A DNA stretch of 26,540 nt from Verrucomicrobiota bacterium. Its GTDB lineage: Bacteria > Verrucomicrobiota > Verrucomicrobiia > Opitutales > Opitutaceae. Below, piece by piece: positions 22,908 through 26,540 of this stretch (its first letter is position 1; the number at the start of each line of letters is the position of its first letter). A program made the translations under genes and the position numbers. Where the stretch lies: positions 1-26,540 of the forward strand of contig JAEXPQ010000230.1 in the NCBI GenBank assembly GCA_023446735.1, given 5' to 3'. The notes below the pieces were generated by a model. It had not been told where the DNA came from. It worked only from the letters and a program-made list of their open reading frames with translations, and ran no database searches.

Positions 22908-23317
22908 AGGTCGGTGTTCAGACGTTTCCTCCGGCGAAATGCTCCGCCGAAAATCGGTGTGATTGGGTTTCCTCATCCACTGCAAGGGGGGCCGCGAACG
23001 TTGTCGCAGGCGGTTTGCGGTCAGGCAACCGCCGAAAATCGCGGCAAGACTGTCCAATCCGGTTCGCTGCGGTGCGCCCGGCGGATCTCGCTTCGGGCGG
23101 TCGGGAAACGGGGCGTGCGCCGCGGCGGACCGCACTGCGTCCCGCGTGCGCGCGACCGCGGCGGCGGTTCGGTCCGCGACGAGGGTGAGCCCGATTCCCC
23201 CGGGGCGACGGAAACGATGCGGGCTCCGCGCGCCGAAGGACCGTCCCGCCCGGGCCCGTAGGTGTTCAGGAAGTGGTTGCTGGAGACGGGGCGTGCGCGG
23301 AAGGCGCGTGCAGGCGC
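22908..23317. other. Intergenic region upstream of the subtilase gene (410 bp)
   Basis: No gene is supported. CCGCCGAAAATCG occurs twice as a direct repeat (22944-22956 and 23029-23041, 85 bp apart), and GGCGGTT / AACCGCC forms a small hairpin at 23009-23033. On the - strand a GGAGG lies about 20 nt before the 22907 start, too far to be a normal ribosome-binding site. The promoter of the subtilase should be here but cannot be pointed out. Confidence 0.6.
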
Positions 23318-24157
23318 TCAGGCCGCGCGGGCCTTGGCGAGCAACGGCTCCGCTTCGGCGGGGGGGGCGAAGGGTTCGTCGGCCTCGGAGTCCTCGGCGG
23401 GGAGCGGATACATCTGCTTGAAGTGCGTCCACTCGACCAGTTCGAAGCGGCCGTCGAGGTGCTCGACCAGCGCGGTGAGCGATTCGACCCAGTCGCCGGA
23501 ATTCAGGTAATGGATGTCGCCGACCATCTTGTCGGCCGCGGTGTGGATGTGGCCGCACATCACGCCGGTGCAGGCGTGCCGGCGGGCGAGCTCGACGATC
23601 TGGTCCTCGAACTTCGAGACGAAGTTCACGGCGGTCTTCACGCGCGCCTTGATGGCCTTGCTGATCGAGTAGTACTCGCGGCCGCGCCAGGCGCGGTAGG
23701 CGTTGTAGAGGCGGTTGAGCCGCATCAGGAGCTGGTAGCCGAAATCGCCGAGGTGCGAGAGCCAGACCATCTTCATGGTGATGGCGTCGAGCACGTCGCC
23801 GTGGAGCACGAGGTAGCGGCGGTCGACACCCTCGTGGATGTGCTGCTCCACGATCTCGAGGTTCTCGAACTGCAAAGGGAGGAAGCGGGCGAGGATGTCG
23901 TCGTGGTTGCCGCGGAGGTACACGATCTTCGTGTCGCGCTTCTCGAGCATCTTGAGGACGATCCGGATGAAGCGGGAGTGCTGCTTGGTCCAGCTCCCCG
24001 AGCGGCGCAGCTGCCAGCCGTCGATGATGTCGCCGTTGAGGATGAGCTTCTCGCAACGGACATTCTTGAGGAAATGGTTCACCTCGCGCACCCGGCAGTC
24101 GGCGGTGCCGAGGTGGACATCGGAGAGGATCACGGTCTTGACGCGGAGCTTTTGCAT
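23318..24157 (-). CDS. LpxH-like calcineurin-type metallophosphoesterase
   Basis: The 279-residue protein has the five metallophosphoesterase motifs: SDVHLG (D13, H15), GDIIDGW (D43), GNHDD (N84, H85), LHGDVLD and CGHIHTA. LNGDIIDGWQLRR, YLRGNHDDIL and NSGDWVESLTALVEH are typical of the COG2908 group annotated as UDP-2,3-diacylglucosamine diphosphatase, the LpxH step of lipid A synthesis. This branch is longer than E. coli LpxH and its substrate is less certain. The C-terminus is an Ala/Glu/Pro-rich tail of about 30 residues. The start MQKLRVKTVILSD is the only sensible one. Confidence 0.9.
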   Translation of the reverse strand: MQKLRVKTVILSDVHLGTADCRVREVNHFLKNVRCEKLILNGDIIDGWQLRRSGSWTKQHSRFIRIVLKMLEKRDTKIVYLRGNHDDILARFLPLQFENLEIVEQHIHEGVDRRYLVLHGDVLDAITMKMVWLSHLGDFGYQLLMRLNRLYNAYRAWRGREYYSISKAIKARVKTAVNFVSKFEDQIVELARRHACTGVMCGHIHTAADKMVGDIHYLNSGDWVESLTALVEHLDGRFELVEWTHFKQMYPLPAEDSEADEPFAPPAEAEPLLAKARAA

Positions 24158-24312
24158 GCGGTGCGCCTGAGCGCGCCGAGTGTATAGCAGCCCCGTCGCG
24201 CACCGCCTAGGGGCCCGGCTCGAATGTCACCGAAACGTCACGGGAGGGCGTCGCTCCGCCTTCTGGGGACTTCTCCGCCGAGGAGACAAACAACGACCTA
24301 GGCCTCGTTCAC

Positions 24313-25152
24313 ATGAACGGCCGCATCTACAACCCGTTGCTGGGGCGGTTCTTGTCGGCCGATACGATCATTCAGTTCCCGGGAAACCTTCAGAGCTACA
24401 ACCGGTACGCGTACGTCCATAACAACCCACTGACGTTTGCCGATCCGAGCGGGCATGTGCTTGCTCTGGGCGCGTTTATCGGTGGCAGCATCGATTTTGC
24501 CGCACAAGTGTTCATCGAAGGGAAGGCGGTGAGGGACGTGAATTACGCATCTGTATTCATTAGCGCGGCCGCCGGGGCAACCGGGGCTGGGCTTGGTGGT
24601 GTTGTTGCGAATTTCTCCCGAAGCCTTACGCGCTCCGCGATCAAGCAAGTAGCCATTCGCGCAGCAGGGAACATGGCTATAGGTGCAGGTGTGGGATGTG
24701 CCCAAACAGCGGCGACAAATGCTTTCTCCGACAAGAGCGAGCAGAAAAGCCTGTCGGCTGGCACCCTATGGGGGGCAGGCGGCGGTGCTTTCGGTTCTTT
24801 GGTTGGCGATGTCGTTGAAGCAGCCGCAAACAAGATAGGCTCGGCCATCGTCACAACTATCGCTGACACGTGTGTGGAGCCCAATGCCTTGCAGACGAAG
24901 TTGATTCAGTCGGGAACGCTTCAAGTCACCAACACCGTGGGTGGAGACCTGAGCAGAGTGGCTGCTGGTTCAGGTGAGGTCGCTGGCGCTGTGGTTCCTG
25001 ATCTGGTTTCAAGAGTGATTGAGAATGCGGAGTCGGAGTCGCCGACCGAAGAGCCAGCCCCAGCGCAGGAATCAGACCCGCAGGAGGAAGAACCTGCTCC
25101 GGTGGAGCCTATCGAGTTGCCAGATGCGATAATCCCATGGAAGAAGAAGTAA
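24313..25152 (+). CDS. Orphan RHS C-terminal fragment (core end plus variable tip)
   Basis: The frame opens with the end of an RHS core: GLVHMNGRIYNPLLGRFLSAD, SYNRYAYVHNNPLTFADPSGH. It lacks the thousand or more residues of YD repeats that normally come before. The in-frame coding sense continues upstream of the ATG (LGLVH...) and stays open to a stop at 24208, but the RHS likeness fades before about 24292, so the gene is a 5'-truncated remnant or a displaced tip cassette. After DPSGH come Gly/Ala-rich hydrophobic segments (ALGAFIGGSIDFAA, FISAAAGATGAGLGG, AIGAGVGC, GAGGGAFGSLVGDVV), then an acidic Pro/Glu-rich tail (about 235-279) ending IPWKKK. No toxin motif is recognised. GC is visibly lower than in the neighbours. 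A small membrane-protein gene follows after 9 bp. No ribosome-binding site precedes the ATG, so expression is doubtful. Confidence 0.75.
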   Translation: MNGRIYNPLLGRFLSADTIIQFPGNLQSYNRYAYVHNNPLTFADPSGHVLALGAFIGGSIDFAAQVFIEGKAVRDVNYASVFISAAAGATGAGLGGVVANFSRSLTRSAIKQVAIRAAGNMAIGAGVGCAQTAATNAFSDKSEQKSLSAGTLWGAGGGAFGSLVGDVVEAAANKIGSAIVTTIADTCVEPNALQTKLIQSGTLQVTNTVGGDLSRVAAGSGEVAGAVVPDLVSRVIENAESESPTEEPAPAQESDPQEEEPAPVEPIELPDAIIPWKKK

Positions 25153-25161
25153 CACCGAAGA

Positions 25162-25434
25162 ATGAATCCTGTTGTTAAGTACTTTGCTCGAAGTCGCCTT
25201 GCGGCTGGGTCTTTCTGGCTGGTTGGATTCCCTTCGATCATTGGGGCAATGATGGCGGGCCTGATCTTGATTCCGTTAGTGTTGGTGAACGTTTTTGTTC
25301 CCCTTGGTACTAGACGAATTGGGTTCATATCGTGCTGCTTCTTCTTCGTTGGGTTTCTGACAGGGCTGCCGCTCGCTTGGCGAAGATTCCGGGAGCACTG
25401 GGAGATGATTCGACGGTGGCGGAGTTCCCGGTGA
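25162..25434 (+). CDS. Small membrane protein behind the RHS tip (candidate immunity protein)
   Basis: The 90-residue product has hydrophobic segments at about residues 15-47 (long enough for one long or two short helices; WLVGFPSIIGAMMAGLIL) and 53-72 (IGFISCCFFFVGFLTGLPLAW), with a basic C-terminus (RRFREHWEMIRRWRSSR). I know no family for it. It starts 9 bp after the RHS fragment, on the same strand and with the same lower GC. That is the usual place for an immunity gene paired with an RHS toxin tip. That role is inferred only from position. Confidence 0.6.
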   Translation: MNPVVKYFARSRLAAGSFWLVGFPSIIGAMMAGLILIPLVLVNVFVPLGTRRIGFISCCFFFVGFLTGLPLAWRRFREHWEMIRRWRSSR

Positions 25435-25443
25435 TTTCCCCTG

Positions 25444-25467
25444 TTCAACAACCGGTCGGTTGTTGAA
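25444..25467. terminator. Perfect 11-bp inverted repeat between convergent genes
   Basis: TTCAACAACCG-GT-CGGTTGTTGAA lies 9 bp after the small membrane-protein stop and 75 bp from the end of the convergent lipid-kinase gene. It could be a bidirectional terminator without a clear T-tract, or mark the edge of the low-GC island. Confidence 0.55.
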
Positions 25468-25541
25468 GGCTGTCGGTCCCGCTCGGCCGGACGGCGTCCT
25501 TGCGGGGAGGCGGTTACTGAAGGGCGAGCGCGCGGGGCTCG

Positions 25542-26423
25542 TCACGCCGGCACGAGAAAATTCAGGCTCCGGGGCTCGAGGCGGACTTCGATCTCGCCTG
25601 CGGCTTCGCGGGTTTCGCCGTCGACGTGGATCACGCCGGGGGCGGAGCGGATGATCGTGAAGCTGGAGCCACAGGCCGAGAAGACACCGCGGGCGCGGCG
25701 GACGTCGCCGGCGAACATGCGGCGCACCAACCCGATGGCGCGGAACGCTCCGACGGGCGGAATGGCGACGAGATCGAATATGCCGTCGTCGACTGCGGCA
25801 CCGGGGGCGATGCGGGCGTTGTTGCCGTACTGGTCGGAGTTGGCCACCGAGAGGAGGAAGGCGGTGACCGAGCTGGTGCGGCCGTCGGCGGTGCGCACGG
25901 TGTAGGTCGTGGGCGGGTAGCCGAAGAAGGCATTCCAGCCGGTGCGCACGTAGGTGCGGAGGCCGCGGGTGGGCAGACTGTTGAAGCGGCGGGCGATCTC
26001 GGCGTCGAAGCCGACGCCCATCACGTTGCAGAAACGGTGACCGCCGGCCACGCCGGTGTCGATCGGACGGACACGGCCGTCGCGCACGATCTCGAGCGCG
26101 CGCCGCCAGGAGCCGTGCACGCCGAGGTGGCGGCCGAGGCCGTTGCCGGAGCCGCACGGCACAAGGCCGAGGGCGGAGGGCGTGTGGACCACGCCGCAGG
26201 CGACCTCGTTGAGGGTGCCGTCGCCGCCGATGGCGACGATGCGCTCGCAGCCGCGGGCGGCGGCAGCGCGCGCGAGCTCGGTGGCATGATGGGGGCGCTC
26301 GGTGGTGACGAACTCGGCGTCGAGCGCGGCCTCGGCGACCCAGTCGCGTACCTTGAGGATGAAGCCGGGTTTGCGGCGGTTGAATCCAGAGTGCGGATTG
26401 AAGATGAAGCAGAACCTCGGCAT
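25542..26423 (-). CDS. Diacylglycerol kinase-family lipid kinase
   Basis: The 293-residue product matches the DAGK/YegS/BmrU family. The N-terminal FIFNPHSG motif (residues 6-13), the nucleotide-binding GGDGTLNEV at 66-74, PCGSGNGLGRHLG, and the later VMGVGFDAEIARRF and DDGIFDLVAI segments are all present. The enzymes phosphorylate diacylglycerol or related lipids at the inner membrane with ATP; the exact lipid is unknown. The start at 26423 (MPRFCFIFNP) is chosen because the family begins right there. The frame is open to 26507 but that part is Arg-rich and not conserved. It converges with the RHS-tip island. Confidence 0.92.
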   Translation of the reverse strand: MPRFCFIFNPHSGFNRRKPGFILKVRDWVAEAALDAEFVTTERPHHATELARAAAARGCERIVAIGGDGTLNEVACGVVHTPSALGLVPCGSGNGLGRHLGVHGSWRRALEIVRDGRVRPIDTGVAGGHRFCNVMGVGFDAEIARRFNSLPTRGLRTYVRTGWNAFFGYPPTTYTVRTADGRTSSVTAFLLSVANSDQYGNNARIAPGAAVDDGIFDLVAIPPVGAFRAIGLVRRMFAGDVRRARGVFSACGSSFTIIRSAPGVIHVDGETREAAGEIEVRLEPRSLNFLVPA

Positions 26424-26540
26424 GCGGCGACGAAGGCCGCAGCTTGGTGGCCGCTGGCGGTGATGCGAGGCGAATGTCGCGACGCGGCCTCTGCCCCGGA
26501 TCCTCACGATGCGATCGGGCTTGCGTTGGTAGGGACGCCG

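Noticed and set aside
18189..23261. A 1690-codon open frame on the + strand opposite the subtilase
   Set aside because: Its product is an Arg/Gly/Val/Asp-rich string without domains. The - strand frame encodes a clear protease with conserved motifs. Long antisense frames are expected at this GC content.
22908..24203. N-terminal extension of the subtilase frame through the metallophosphoesterase region
   Set aside because: The frame is open by chance. The LpxH-like gene occupies 23318-24157 in another frame, and the subtilase signal peptide begins near 22907.
1..26540. CRISPR arrays, tRNA or rRNA genes, insertion sequences
   Set aside because: No regularly spaced direct repeats, no tRNA-like cloverleaf with TTCGANNC arm that I could support, no rRNA segments, and no transposase frames were seen.

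Overview
The window is a high-GC bacterial chromosome segment carrying a molybdenum nitrogenase (nif) gene cluster on the + strand (1-12082, with associated genes to about 13 kb), followed by unrelated genes. The organism is most likely a member of the Verrucomicrobiota close to Opitutaceae. I infer this from the clostridial-type NifD/NifK inside a GC-rich genome, the weak Shine-Dalgarno sites, the REP-type repeat between nifK and the next gene, and the mix of neighbouring genes. No 16S or other decisive marker is present, so the placement is tentative.

Layout of the nif region: nifH (lacking only its first codons at the window edge), a strong terminator-like hairpin, nifD, nifK, a 334-bp gap holding a REPIN-like inverted repeat and a near-perfect sigma-54 (-24/-12) promoter, then a tightly packed set: a GNAT acetyltransferase with Cys/His-rich ends, nifE, nifN (4-bp overlap), nifB (fused to a NifX-type domain), an FtnA-type ferritin, a thioredoxin-fold [2Fe-2S] ferredoxin, a 2x[4Fe-4S] ferredoxin, nifV and an unknown 158-residue protein. 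NifH is the reductase and NifDK the catalytic component. NifB, NifE, NifN and NifV build FeMo-cofactor. The ferredoxins and ferritin plausibly serve electron and iron supply.

A convergent gene on the - strand encodes a small Nif11-domain protein. It has its own good match to a sigma-54 promoter, which suggests it belongs to the same nitrogen-fixation regulon. This is the most interesting regulatory observation in the window.

From 13.4 kb on the content changes: a STAS/SpoIIAA-like protein, a small four-helix membrane protein and a family-B DNA polymerase on the + strand; then on the - strand a DCC-family (DUF393) protein, a CheY-like receiver and a CheX-like phosphatase, a 1527-residue secreted subtilase carrying a beta-propeller and Ig-like domains, and an LpxH-like metallophosphoesterase. 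A lower-GC island at about 24.29-25.44 kb carries an orphan RHS C-terminal tip followed by a small membrane protein (a possible toxin/immunity-type pair or a remnant). The window ends with a diacylglycerol-kinase-family lipid kinase on the - strand.

Because GC is high, many long antisense open frames exist (up to 1690 codons opposite the subtilase). They are shadows and are not annotated.
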